Assembly (NCBI RefSeq): GCF_000753735.1
Contig: NZ_JPIN01000012.1
Location: 124,001-188,000 of the forward strand
Direction of reading: 5' to 3'
DNA from: Pseudidiomarina atlantica
GTDB lineage: Bacteria > Pseudomonadota > Gammaproteobacteria > Enterobacterales > Alteromonadaceae
Length of the DNA stretch: 64,000 bases
The notes below the pieces were generated by a model. The model saw nothing but the letters and a program-made list of their open reading frames with translations. It did not search any database and had not been told where the DNA came from. Made by a program: the position numbers and the translations under genes. Below are positions 24,995 to 31,027 of this stretch, in pieces (within the stretch, counting starts at the first letter, position 1; every line of letters starts with the position of its first letter).

Positions 24995-25022
24995 CAGCAA
25001 AGTGTGCGTGCTTACTTTGCTG
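24995..25022. repeat. Inverted repeat upstream of attI
   Basis: Perfect 9-bp arms CAGCAAAGT and ACTTTGCTG with a 10-nt spacer, about 100 bp before the attI crossover point. It lies in the intI-attI region, where integrase accessory sites, a cassette promoter or a regulator site would be expected. Confidence 0.55.
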
Positions 25023-25059
25023 ACAGTAAAAGGCGACTTTTTAGATGGTTTTTGTATTG

Positions 25060-25127
25060 TTTTTGGTGAGTTACCAATTTAAACGAACGATTACGACACG
25101 TGTCAGCACACTACACAAATGTTAGCC
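25060..25127 (+). other. attI: Primary recombination site attI (core GTTAGCC)
   Basis: The core GTTAGCC at 25121-25127, preceded by ACACAAAT, is the first GTTRRRY after intI and the point where the first cassette begins. Its reverse complement GGCTAAC opens the attC of that first cassette, which confirms the junction. The ACAAA just before the core is typical of attI sites. The left limit of the site is approximate. Confidence 0.8.
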
Positions 25128-25142
25128 GTCCAGGAGAAACCG

Positions 25143-25607
25143 ATGCGGACATTATTCGTGATTTTTGCGCTCCTATTCTGCTCCCTGGCGAGCGCAAGCG
25201 ACTCGTGCTTGAACGCGCACAAAGCATGGCGCTCTGACTTTCACGTGTTTATGTCTTTAATGGACTGCGCCTCTGCCGAACTAGCGGCTGCTCAGGATCG
25301 CGCATCGTATCTTAGTCAATTGTCGGACGCCTTGGCAGGTGAGGTCGAATGGGTAGGCACCGTTCGAGCTGTTCGAGATGAGCGACTTTATTTCAATGAA
25401 AGCTTTGCGTTGATTGAACCAGGCATGAAGGCTGCCCGGGTTATGTACTATTCCACGCCAGCGGATGCCGAAGAATGGCAGGACGTTTCAATAGGGCAGC
25501 AAGTAAAATACACCGGTAAAATCGCGGCCACCAAAGTGGATACGTTGGCTTCAAGTAGGCCGCTGCTATACATAGAGCTTGTGGAGGTGCGACCGTCAAA
25601 TGGCTGA
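25143..25607 (+). CDS. Cassette 1: secreted protein of unknown function
   Basis: 154 residues from the ATG at 25143, which follows CCAGGAG at the right distance. A clear signal peptide (MRTLFVIFALLFCSLASASD) is followed by a small domain with two cysteines (DSCLNAH, LMDCASAE) and a beta-rich C-terminal half (GEVEWVGTVRAVR, KYTGKIAATKV, LLYIELVEV) that might be an OB-like fold. I do not recognise the family. The stop codon lies 5 bp before attC, the tight packing expected of a cassette gene. Confidence 0.8.
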   Translation: MRTLFVIFALLFCSLASASDSCLNAHKAWRSDFHVFMSLMDCASAELAAAQDRASYLSQLSDALAGEVEWVGTVRAVRDERLYFNESFALIEPGMKAARVMYYSTPADAEEWQDVSIGQQVKYTGKIAATKVDTLASSRPLLYIELVEVRPSNG

Positions 25608-25612
25608 ACACT

Positions 25613-25699
25613 GGCTAACAATCGCGTGAACACGGACAGCCAAAAGTGGCGCCGCTTCGCTCTGCCACTTCCGGCCGCCGGTTACGCGAAGCGTTAACG
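25613..25699 (+). other. attC site 1
   Basis: GGCTAAC at 25613-25619 (complement of the cassette's own 5' end GTTAGCC) and GTTAACG at 25693-25699 bound an 87-bp imperfect inverted repeat with a central hairpin around AAGTGGC and GCCACTT. Confidence 0.85.
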
Positions 25700-26089
25700 T
25701 CCGCAATTGGCACGAAGCCGCCTGATAGGATAATTTTGTGGTCTGCTAAGAGCGATAAGCGGACCTTTTGGCTTTTCGGTCTGCTTCAACGAATGACTGC
25801 CGTCCCCTAGCTAGTATGTGTGAGTGATGAAAATGAGTCACGGCACGTTAACTTCGGCAATATTGCGCGTTTTGTGGTTGTGTTGTTTATTGAAGTCGTT
25901 TACTGTCAATAATATAACAAAAAAATAAAGGTTAGATATTGTGCGCTCGGTAGAGTGTAACTGTGCATGCTCAAATTGCCATTGCCAACCTGGGACCCAT
26001 AAAGTAAAGATTACTTATTTATCAGTAAATTAATGTATGGAAGCTATCAATTGGACGAGTTCCTAAATGCGCACGCACAATATACAAAT
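25700..26089 (+). other. Integron segment without a recognisable gene
   Basis: About 390 bp between attC1 and the start of the VOC cassette contain no convincing coding sequence on either strand. The first part (25694-25852) is bounded by GTTAACG and its complement CGTTAAC, as a true cassette would be. It includes an imperfect hairpin GGTCTGCT / AGCGGACC followed by TTTTGGCTTTT near 25740-25775. The second part leads into an attI-like end at 26090. Confidence 0.6.
25846..25937 (+). other. Candidate atypical attC site 2
   Basis: CGTTAAC at 25846-25852 is the exact complement of GTTAACG that opens this cassette. The nearest following GTTRRRY is GTTAGAT at 25931. Inside is an imperfect hairpin (TGTTGTTTATTGA with TCAATAATATAACA, one extrahelical base), as attC bottom strands have, but the outer arms pair poorly. 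Confidence 0.45.
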
Positions 26090-26096
26090 GTTAGCC
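26065..26096 (+). other. Second attI-like site in the array
   Basis: The 22 bases ending at the core GTTAGCC (26090-26096) match the true attI end (ending at 25127) in 20 positions, including ATACAAATGTTAGCC against ACACAAATGTTAGCC. Sequence further upstream is not clearly alike. The VOC cassette that follows starts with this core. Confidence 0.5.
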
Positions 26097-26126
26097 GCTT
26101 GAGTTTCCCATGTTCAGGAGAAAACA

Positions 26127-26471
26127 ATGGATGTTGTCGATATAAAAGCTTTTGTTCCGAGTAAAGACTATGAAATTTCAAAGGCTTTCTATTCAGAGAT
26201 CGGATTTGAATCAGAGTTCGTTTCTGAGGACTTAACCCTTTTTCAAAACGGAGATTGTCTTTTCTTCTTGCAGCGCTTTTTCAACGAAGACTTGGCTAAT
26301 AATTTTATGCTTCAGGTTTGCGTTTCAGATATCGATACAGCATACAGCCTTTGCTCTCAATCAAAGCACAAAACAAAAATCACTCCAGTTCAGAGTGAGT
26401 CGTGGGGTAAGGTATTTTATTTGTGGGGGCCAGTTGGTGAACTACTACACATTACGGAGTTGGGCGGCTAA
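26127..26471 (+). CDS. Cassette: VOC-family (glyoxalase/bleomycin-resistance fold) protein
   Basis: 114 residues with the single-domain VOC layout: VVDIKAFVPSKDYEISKAFYSEIGF at the N-terminus (beta-strand then helix), a middle FMLQVCVSDIDTAYSLC, and a C-terminal VFYLWGPVGELLHITE with the metal-site glutamate. Such cassettes include fosfomycin and bleomycin resistance proteins, but metal-binding histidines are not obvious and the substrate is open. AGGAG lies 8 bp before the ATG. The TAA stop lies inside the first core of attC, so the gene ends in the recombination site. Confidence 0.85.
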   Translation: MDVVDIKAFVPSKDYEISKAFYSEIGFESEFVSEDLTLFQNGDCLFFLQRFFNEDLANNFMLQVCVSDIDTAYSLCSQSKHKTKITPVQSESWGKVFYLWGPVGELLHITELGG

Positions 26472-26552
26472 CAATGCGCATCACTCGCTCCCGTTGGTCG
26501 CTGGGACGCCAACCCGCTGCGCGGCTCGTCGCCCGTGTGCTTTGCGTTGGGT
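26466..26552 (+). other. attC site 3
   Basis: GGCTAAC (26466-26472), complement of GTTAGCC at 26090, and GTTGGGT (26546-26552) bound an 87-bp site. The internal arms contain CACTCGCTCC and related GC-rich palindromic stretches. Confidence 0.88.
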
Positions 26553-26590
26553 GCTAAAGTAGATCACAGTAATTTCTGGGTAAATTTGTA

Positions 26591-27022
26591 ATGCAGTTGC
26601 TTCTCGCGTTTGTAATCAATAGTTTGCTTGTCGCCGTAGTGGTCATGGTGCATTACGGCATATTGCACCAGATCGTTAAAATCCTACCACGTTTTACTTT
26701 CGCTCATAGCCTACGGATAGTTTTCGGAGTCTTTGGCGCCTTGATTGCTCATGTTATAGAAATATGGATTTTTGCTTTAGGTTACTATTTTAAATCTCAA
26801 GGTTCGGGTTGGGGTAGTTTAGAAGGCAATTTTGATGGTACGTTGTTGGACTGCGTATATTTTTCGTTTACGGTTTACACAACAGTCGGCTTTGGTGATA
26901 TTGAGCCTTTAGGGTATATTCGCTATCTTACAGGCATTGAGTCAATAGCAGGGTTGGTACTTATTACTTGGACAGCTTCGTTTCTCTATCTCGAAATGCA
27001 GCGTCACTGGGATCAGCGTTAG
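26591..27022 (+). CDS. Cassette: two-helix potassium-type ion channel
   Basis: 143 residues. An N-terminal membrane helix (LLAFVINSLLVAVVVMVHYG), a second one around GVFGALIAHVIEIWIFALGY, then a pore loop with the selectivity-filter sequence YTTVGFGDIEPLG and a last helix (LVLITWTASFLYLEM). This is the ion-channel (Ion_trans_2) module in its minimal form, without a cytoplasmic regulatory domain. Ion selectivity is inferred from TVGFGD. The start 38 bp after the attC core lacks a strong ribosome-binding site. It ends 8 bp before attC. Confidence 0.86.
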   Translation: MQLLLAFVINSLLVAVVVMVHYGILHQIVKILPRFTFAHSLRIVFGVFGALIAHVIEIWIFALGYYFKSQGSGWGSLEGNFDGTLLDCVYFSFTVYTTVGFGDIEPLGYIRYLTGIESIAGLVLITWTASFLYLEMQRHWDQR

Positions 27023-27030
27023 TGGTATGC

Positions 27031-27146
27031 ACCCAACAAGGTGCTCAAGCCGAACCTTCACCTACGTTGCGCAGGCTGGTTCGCTTCGCTCATTATATCT
27101 CGCCGTGCTACACTCTCGATTCGGCCGGCTTAGCACGGCGTTGGGT
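27031..27146 (+). other. attC site 4
   Basis: ACCCAAC (27031-27037), complement of GTTGGGT at 26546, and GTTGGGT (27140-27146) bound a 116-bp site with long paired arms: GCCGAACC near the left and TTCGGCCGGC near the right. It is closely related in sequence to attC site 5. Confidence 0.9.
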
Positions 27147-27487
27147 GTAAAAAAACATCTTGGTTCTAAATGTGCAGAAGCCTGGCATTATTAATCGTGG
27201 TGGTTCGAGGCGAGAACGTTTTTAATAACGGAAGTCAGAGGGCCAAAGCTATCTTTCCTGCAGGTTGGGGAACAGGGTTAACCTAAGTTAGAGCGGCGAA
27301 TATCGTCGTCGTACCAGTTCACAAGCCGTGTTTATTTTCATTTGCAAAACAGTGGTGTTCCCGCAAAAAACGGTGTTCTATACTTTAGCTGTCCTTGGGG
27401 TTTCACATCGCAAGCAGCCTAAAAGCGTGCCAGTCTTTGCAAGGCTAAGTTAGTTCGCTGGAAGTGGGTAGGTTCTAACTGGCAGGC
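27147..27487 (+). other. Cassette without recognisable gene
   Basis: The segment between attC 4 and attC 5 is a well-bounded cassette (GTTGGGT start, ACCCAAC end) of about 450 bp including its attC, yet it has no reading frame of 60 codons or more on either strand. A TATACT hexamer at 27379-27384 could be a -10 element reading towards the next cassette, but the -35 region is poor. Function unknown: promoter, RNA or small peptide are all possible. Confidence 0.65.
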
Positions 27488-27601
27488 ACCCAACAAGACG
27501 CTCAAGCTGAACCTTCACCTACGCTCCGCCCAGCGCATGGCTTCGCCATTGTACGCGCTGTGCTACACTCTCGGTTCGGCCGGCTTAGCACGGCGTTAGA
27601 G
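27488..27601 (+). other. attC site 5
   Basis: ACCCAAC (27488-27494) complements the cassette start GTTGGGT at 27140. The 3' core is GTTAGAG (27595-27601). The site matches attC 4 almost base for base in its outer parts (for example CTTCACCTACG and GGCCGGCTTAGCACGGCGTT) and differs in the loop region. Confidence 0.9.
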
Positions 27602-27613
27602 CTAAGGAAAGTC

Positions 27614-28051
27614 ATGAGTATCACACTGGAAGAAATAACAAGTTCAAATTATGAAGCTGTATGTGACTTAGATGTCACGGATGAGCAACAGGAATATGTT
27701 GCGAGTAATATGTGGTCTTTGGTTGAGTCACATTACTGCCAAGGGCATACCTGCAGAGCGATCTATCAAAACGATAAACCTGTCGGTTTTTTCATGTGGG
27801 TATCTGAAACACCTGAAAAAGTGTCTATCTGGCGCTTTATGGTGGATCAACGTTTTCAAAAAGCTGGTATTGGTAGAGCTGCGCTAAATTTGGCACTCAA
27901 TGAAATCAAAGCCAGTGACAAAGTAAAAGAAATCGAAATTTGCTATGACCCTGAAAACCCAGTGGCCAAAGATTTTTATTCGAGTTTTGGCTTTCAGGAA
28001 GTGGGGTTGGATGAAGATGGTGAAGATATGTTGGCAATCATCAAGCTGTGA
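27614..28051 (+). CDS. Cassette: GNAT-family N-acetyltransferase
   Basis: 145 residues from the ATG at 27614, which follows AAGGAAAG; an earlier in-frame ATG would lie inside attC 5. The acetyl-CoA binding motif A is present (WRFMVDQRFQKAGIGRAAL, with the Q/R-x-x-G-x-G/A core), together with the C-terminal DPENPVAKDFYSSFGF. The closest relatives I can think of are SpeG-like spermidine/spermine or diamine acetyltransferases. The substrate is unproven. Common cargo of integrons. Confidence 0.88.
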   Translation: MSITLEEITSSNYEAVCDLDVTDEQQEYVASNMWSLVESHYCQGHTCRAIYQNDKPVGFFMWVSETPEKVSIWRFMVDQRFQKAGIGRAALNLALNEIKASDKVKEIEICYDPENPVAKDFYSSFGFQEVGLDEDGEDMLAIIKL

Positions 28052-28052
28052 G

Positions 28053-28130
28053 CTCTAACAATCGCCATCAAAACGCCGCTTCGCGGCTCGACTCACAACA
28101 AGTTGCTCGCGTTTGTGGCGGGCGTTATAT
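28053..28130 (+). other. attC site 6
   Basis: CTCTAAC (28053-28059), the exact complement of GTTAGAG at 27595, and GTTATAT (28124-28130) bound a 78-bp site with a GCCGCTTCGCGGC hairpin in the middle. Confidence 0.88.
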
Positions 28131-28157
28131 TTCTTGAGAGTTCATGAGTACAACTGA

Positions 28158-28598
28158 TTGAAAAGCGTTAAAACAAACAAAGTGCCGATAATGTTTATAT
28201 TCCTATTTCAATCTGACTGGTCGGCGCGGGGTGGTTTCAGGTACGTTCATGAAAGGGCAAACCCAGTAGAATGCTCAATGAAGGAAACCGATGACGGCAA
28301 AGTATTACTGCGCATAACAAAAATAATCGCCGATAACGAAGCCGCAATTGATCACGAGCAACGCGAGTTAGAAACAGATTTGCGGAATTATGGTGGCGTG
28401 TTCGTAAGTAAGAAGTACCACTTCGTCGCGAAAGGCGACAAAGTAGAGAGAAAGAGAATTTCATTCATCGCAAAGTTATTAACTTGGATGACTCGACCAG
28501 GTGATGCAAGAAATTATGTTCTTAGGAAAATGCCCTTGTATTCAATAATTTTCACCTTGGTTTTGGTCTTTATTTTGTCAGTAGTTTATGAAATATAA
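28158..28598 (+). CDS. Cassette: hypothetical protein with C-terminal membrane anchor
   Basis: I do not recognise this family. The frame is open over about 146 codons from a TTG at 28158; an ATG at 28191 would give 135 residues. Neither start has a strong ribosome-binding site. A five-codon minigene (ATG at 28144) stops at the TTG. The middle is charged (DNEAAIDHEQRELETDLRNY), and the last 20 residues form one membrane helix (SIIFTLVLVFILSVVYE), so the protein is probably tail-anchored in the inner membrane. The stop lies inside attC 7. Confidence 0.65.
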   Translation: MKSVKTNKVPIMFIFLFQSDWSARGGFRYVHERANPVECSMKETDDGKVLLRITKIIADNEAAIDHEQRELETDLRNYGGVFVSKKYHFVAKGDKVERKRISFIAKLLTWMTRPGDARNYVLRKMPLYSIIFTLVLVFILSVVYEI

Positions 28599-28691
28599 CA
28601 AATTGCTTAATTTCGTTCCGGCCACAAAAAGCGTGGCCTCCACTGGACTGCCTACGCTACGCTGCGGCAGCCAATTAGCAAAGCGTTATGC
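28593..28691 (+). other. attC site 7
   Basis: ATATAAC (28593-28599), exact complement of GTTATAT at 28124, and GTTATGC (28685-28691) bound a 99-bp site. It contains the complementary arms AGCGTGGCC / TGCGGCAGCC-like and a CTACGCTACGCTG loop region. Confidence 0.87.
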
Positions 28692-29266
28692 AAAAAGGAC
28701 TCGATGTGGTTAAGAAGGTAGTTTTGATTTTTGTCGTTGTTCTAATACCTGCACTGGCTTGGTCGTATGCAAAGCCGATTAGGTTGCTTTTACCCAATTT
28801 AAATGGGATGCAATGTAACGGCGCTATTTGCGTCGAGGATCCCAAGAAAATAGATAAAGCAGCTGACCTGTATGAGTCCGCCGTAGCAAATCTAGCTGCT
28901 GTACGCATTTCTCTCAGCGCGAGCCCCAACTTCATTTACTGCTCTACTGCAGAGTGCTATGAGTCATTCGGAGGAGGCAGTGAGCGGGCCATTTCATATC
29001 CTTTTCTTGGTACGGTAATAGCTCCCGAGTCTTGGCAAAGTTATATCACTCAGCATGAATTGATTCATTGGTTTCAGTTTTCCGAAATTGGGGCAGTTTC
29101 GACCATGATGAAACCGAACTGGTTTAGAGAAGGCATGGCGTATGTGTACAGTGGCGCGCCGGAATCAGATATTCCTGAGCATTACCTACCCATGATGGCA
29201 AAATACAGAGACTGGCACTCAGGTAAATCTTGGTCTGAAGTAATTCATCAAGCAGGAGATCTCTGA
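28688..29266 (+). CDS. Cassette: predicted membrane-anchored zinc metallopeptidase (gluzincin-like)
   Basis: 192 residues. The N-terminus is a signal peptide or anchor (VVLIFVVVLIPALAWSYA). The sequence HELIH in ITQHELIHWFQFSE is a zinc-protease HExxH motif, and NWFREGMAYVYSG about 25 residues later offers the glutamate that would be the third ligand, as in gluzincins. Two cysteine pairs lie before the active site (MQCNGAICVED, IYCSTAECYESF), suggesting disulphides and an extracytoplasmic place. The ATG overlaps the attC 7 core GTTATGC, so the start codon is supplied by the recombination site. I do not know a named family that fits fully. Confidence 0.78.
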   Translation: MQKGLDVVKKVVLIFVVVLIPALAWSYAKPIRLLLPNLNGMQCNGAICVEDPKKIDKAADLYESAVANLAAVRISLSASPNFIYCSTAECYESFGGGSERAISYPFLGTVIAPESWQSYITQHELIHWFQFSEIGAVSTMMKPNWFREGMAYVYSGAPESDIPEHYLPMMAKYRDWHSGKSWSEVIHQAGDL

Positions 29267-29269
29267 CAT

Positions 29270-29347
29270 GTATAACCAAGCCATTAAGTTCACACACTTC
29301 GTGCACCGGACCTCGTTTCACTCGGCTGCTTATGGCGGTCGTTAACT
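29270..29347 (+). other. attC site 8
   Basis: GTATAAC (29270-29276) matches the complement of the cassette start GTTATGC (GCATAAC) in six of seven bases; the right core is GTTAACT (29341-29347). The 78-bp site starts 3 bp after the peptidase stop. Confidence 0.82.
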
Positions 29348-29363
29348 GTCACGGAAGGCACCA

Positions 29364-29822
29364 GTGAAATTTGAAGTATCGAGTAATCTTAAAATCAGTC
29401 CGGAAGATATCGATGGATTGCTCACCATGAAGGGCGTGAATACGGAGTTGAACCCTTTCATCCGCATGACGGTTCCCTCAGAATGGTCAAGCAAGCCAAT
29501 CTTTGAATGGCCTACGGGTAACGTGCTCTTCTCTAGCTGGATACTCCTTTTCGGCATTCTTCCCATTGATCGGCACACGTTCTTCTTTCAATCCATTGAT
29601 CGCCAAAGTGGTTTTGCGGAGGCGTCGAGCTCTTTAACCAATAGGCTCTGGCACCATCGACGGGACATTAGTAGAAACGGGACATCATGCCGGGTCACCG
29701 ATACCGTCGAATTTCAGTTTAGGTTGCCCGTGTTGGCATATGTTCTGGCACCTGTTTACCGGTTCATCTTTAAGCACCGTCATCAGGTGCTAAGGTCTTA
29801 TTATGGTGGCAGCGCCAGTTAA
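29364..29822 (+). CDS. Cassette: SRPBCC-like (START/Bet v 1 fold) ligand-binding protein
   Basis: 152 residues. A weak ribosome-binding site (GGAAGG) precedes the ATG. The C-terminal half VTDTVEFQFRLPVLAYVL followed by YRFIFKHRHQVLRSYYG is the pattern of SRPBCC/polyketide-cyclase-like proteins (a long C-terminal helix with RH-x-x-L). The middle SWILLFGILPIDRHTFFF fits the core strands. I infer a hydrophobic-ligand pocket; the ligand is unknown. The stop codon lies inside attC 9. Confidence 0.72.
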   Translation: MKFEVSSNLKISPEDIDGLLTMKGVNTELNPFIRMTVPSEWSSKPIFEWPTGNVLFSSWILLFGILPIDRHTFFFQSIDRQSGFAEASSSLTNRLWHHRRDISRNGTSCRVTDTVEFQFRLPVLAYVLAPVYRFIFKHRHQVLRSYYGGSAS

Positions 29823-29900
29823 CCAGTCAATTAAGTTCGTTCCGGCCGGCGGCCTCCACCCGACGCCCCTGTCGGGCCGCCGCTTATTTCAGCGTAAAAT
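29817..29900 (+). other. attC site 9, 3' core degenerate
   Basis: AGTTAAC (29817-29823) is the exact complement of GTTAACT at 29341. The expected right core reads GTAAAAT (29894-29900) instead of GTTAAAT. The complement ATTTAAC opens the next attC, so this is a GTT to GTA change in a former core. The arms GGCCGGCGGCC and GGGCCGCCG are strongly paired. Confidence 0.78.
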
Positions 29901-29965
29901 TTTTTGCCTAACCTCGCAGACTATGCTGTAATACGTTGTAGTCACTAGGTATGAGGGGTATAGTC

Positions 29966-30238
29966 ATGAGCGTCACCACAGTTCGCCTTCAAGCAGAAAT
30001 TGAACAGCATCTGGAAGCAATCGCCAACAGGCTACACCGTAGCAAAGGCTGGGTAATTAACCAAGCATTGTCGGAATACATAGAAAAGCAGCAGCTTGAG
30101 CAAGAGCGGTGGAAACAAACGTTAGAGGCAATGGAGTCTGCTGCCCAAGGCAAGGTTGTTGATGCCAGCGAGGTCCACAGTTGGCTTAATAGCTGGGGAA
30201 CCGAAAACGAGCAAGATGCGCCGAGGTCAGGTAAGTGA
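29966..30238 (+). CDS. Cassette: ribbon-helix-helix antitoxin (ParD/RelB-like)
   Basis: 90 residues from the ATG at 29966, which follows GAGGGG. The N-terminus VTTVRLQAEIEQHLEAIANR and the following SKGWVINQALSEYIE are a typical CopG/RHH DNA-binding domain; the C-terminal part is charged and would wrap the toxin. It overlaps the toxin gene by 4 bp (GTGA). It probably represses its own promoter. This pair occupies the last cassette of the array. Confidence 0.87.
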   Translation: MSVTTVRLQAEIEQHLEAIANRLHRSKGWVINQALSEYIEKQQLEQERWKQTLEAMESAAQGKVVDASEVHSWLNSWGTENEQDAPRSGK

Positions 30239-30516
30239 AGCTGGTTTACACGGACGAAGCCATTGATGATTTGAAACGCCTCAGGGAGTTCATTGCGGTG
30301 CACAGCCCGTCGTCGGCAGTCAGGATTGCCGCCGAACTGGTTGGCAAAGTCGAATTACTTCCAGACTTCCCCAAAATGGGCGCGCCAGTTGAAATGGCAC
30401 CGGTGCCTGACTCTGTTCGAGATATGGTTTTCGGAAAATACGTCGTTCGATATTCAGTTCATGCCAGTGCCATCATTATTCTCCGAGTGTGGCATGGTCT
30501 TGAGGGTGAACGATAG
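30235..30516 (+). CDS. Cassette: RelE/ParE-family toxin
   Basis: 93 residues with a GTG start coupled to the antitoxin stop. The RelE/ParE fold is seen in KLVYTDEAIDDLKRLREFIA at the N-terminus, LLPDFPKMGAP in the middle, and the C-terminal strand pair YVVRYSVHASAIIILRVWHGLE. ParE members poison gyrase and RelE members cut mRNA; the C-terminal RVWHGLE is commoner in ParE-like proteins, so gyrase is the better guess. Such pairs stabilise integron arrays. The stop is 3 bp before attC 10. Confidence 0.88.
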   Translation: MKLVYTDEAIDDLKRLREFIAVHSPSSAVRIAAELVGKVELLPDFPKMGAPVEMAPVPDSVRDMVFGKYVVRYSVHASAIIILRVWHGLEGER

Positions 30517-30518
30517 CA

Positions 30519-30596
30519 ATTTAACCAAACACGGCACTCGGACGCCCTTGTCTCCGCTTCGCTACGTCAAGGTCACCGCTGCGCTCTGCGTTATGT
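30519..30596 (+). other. attC site 10, last of the array
   Basis: ATTTAAC (30519-30525) and GTTATGT (30590-30596) bound a 78-bp site. No complement of GTTATGT (ACATAAC) follows downstream, so the array ends here. Confidence 0.85.
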
Positions 30597-30689
30597 ATAG
30601 GTACCCCATGAACCTTGTCGCTCCTTACTTGGGGGAGGTTAGGTGGACACAAAAACGTATAAGTTAATCATTTAATCATTGGAGTATTG

Positions 30690-30941
30690 ATGCTTAAAAA
30701 ATTACTGCAGCATGTGGGTGCGTTTGTAATAGTTATGCTAGCTTTTGCAATGCTCAGCTTACCGGCTATTGGCTTTACGTATTTATTGGCATGGCTGCTA
30801 AGTTTCCTGTTTGATATCAATTTCGACAGTGCGATCACTCACGGTGTGCTCTTGGTTCTTGCGGCTATTTGGACATTAGCTACCATCAATAGCAAAGAAG
30901 GCAGCGAAGAACTCTCCAAAATGTTAACGTTGAAGCGCTAA
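30690..30941 (+). CDS. Small two-helix membrane protein, paralogue of the one at 35.8 kb
   Basis: 83 residues from the ATG at 30690, with GGAG upstream. Two membrane helices (FVIVMLAFAMLSLPAIGFTY and THGVLLVLAAIWTLATIN) and a C-terminus ending LTLKR. It shares roughly half its residues with the protein at 35763-36026, including AWLLSF, the xxSFD loop, ATIN/AIN and the terminal TLKR. Family and function unknown to me. Its terminator may be the one now 840 bp downstream. Confidence 0.72.
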   Translation: MLKKLLQHVGAFVIVMLAFAMLSLPAIGFTYLLAWLLSFLFDINFDSAITHGVLLVLAAIWTLATINSKEGSEELSKMLTLKR

Positions 30942-31027
30942 CGCATCTTCCGTCATAAAAACGTCATGTGGCACTGTTAGGTTGGCTGGTTATCACAAAT
31001 GAGATAAGTGAAACGATGACACAACTT

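Noticed and set aside
30293-30667. 124-codon frame overlapping the RelE/ParE toxin
   Set aside because: It lies in another frame of the toxin gene and runs through attC 10; codon use and composition look like a shadow.
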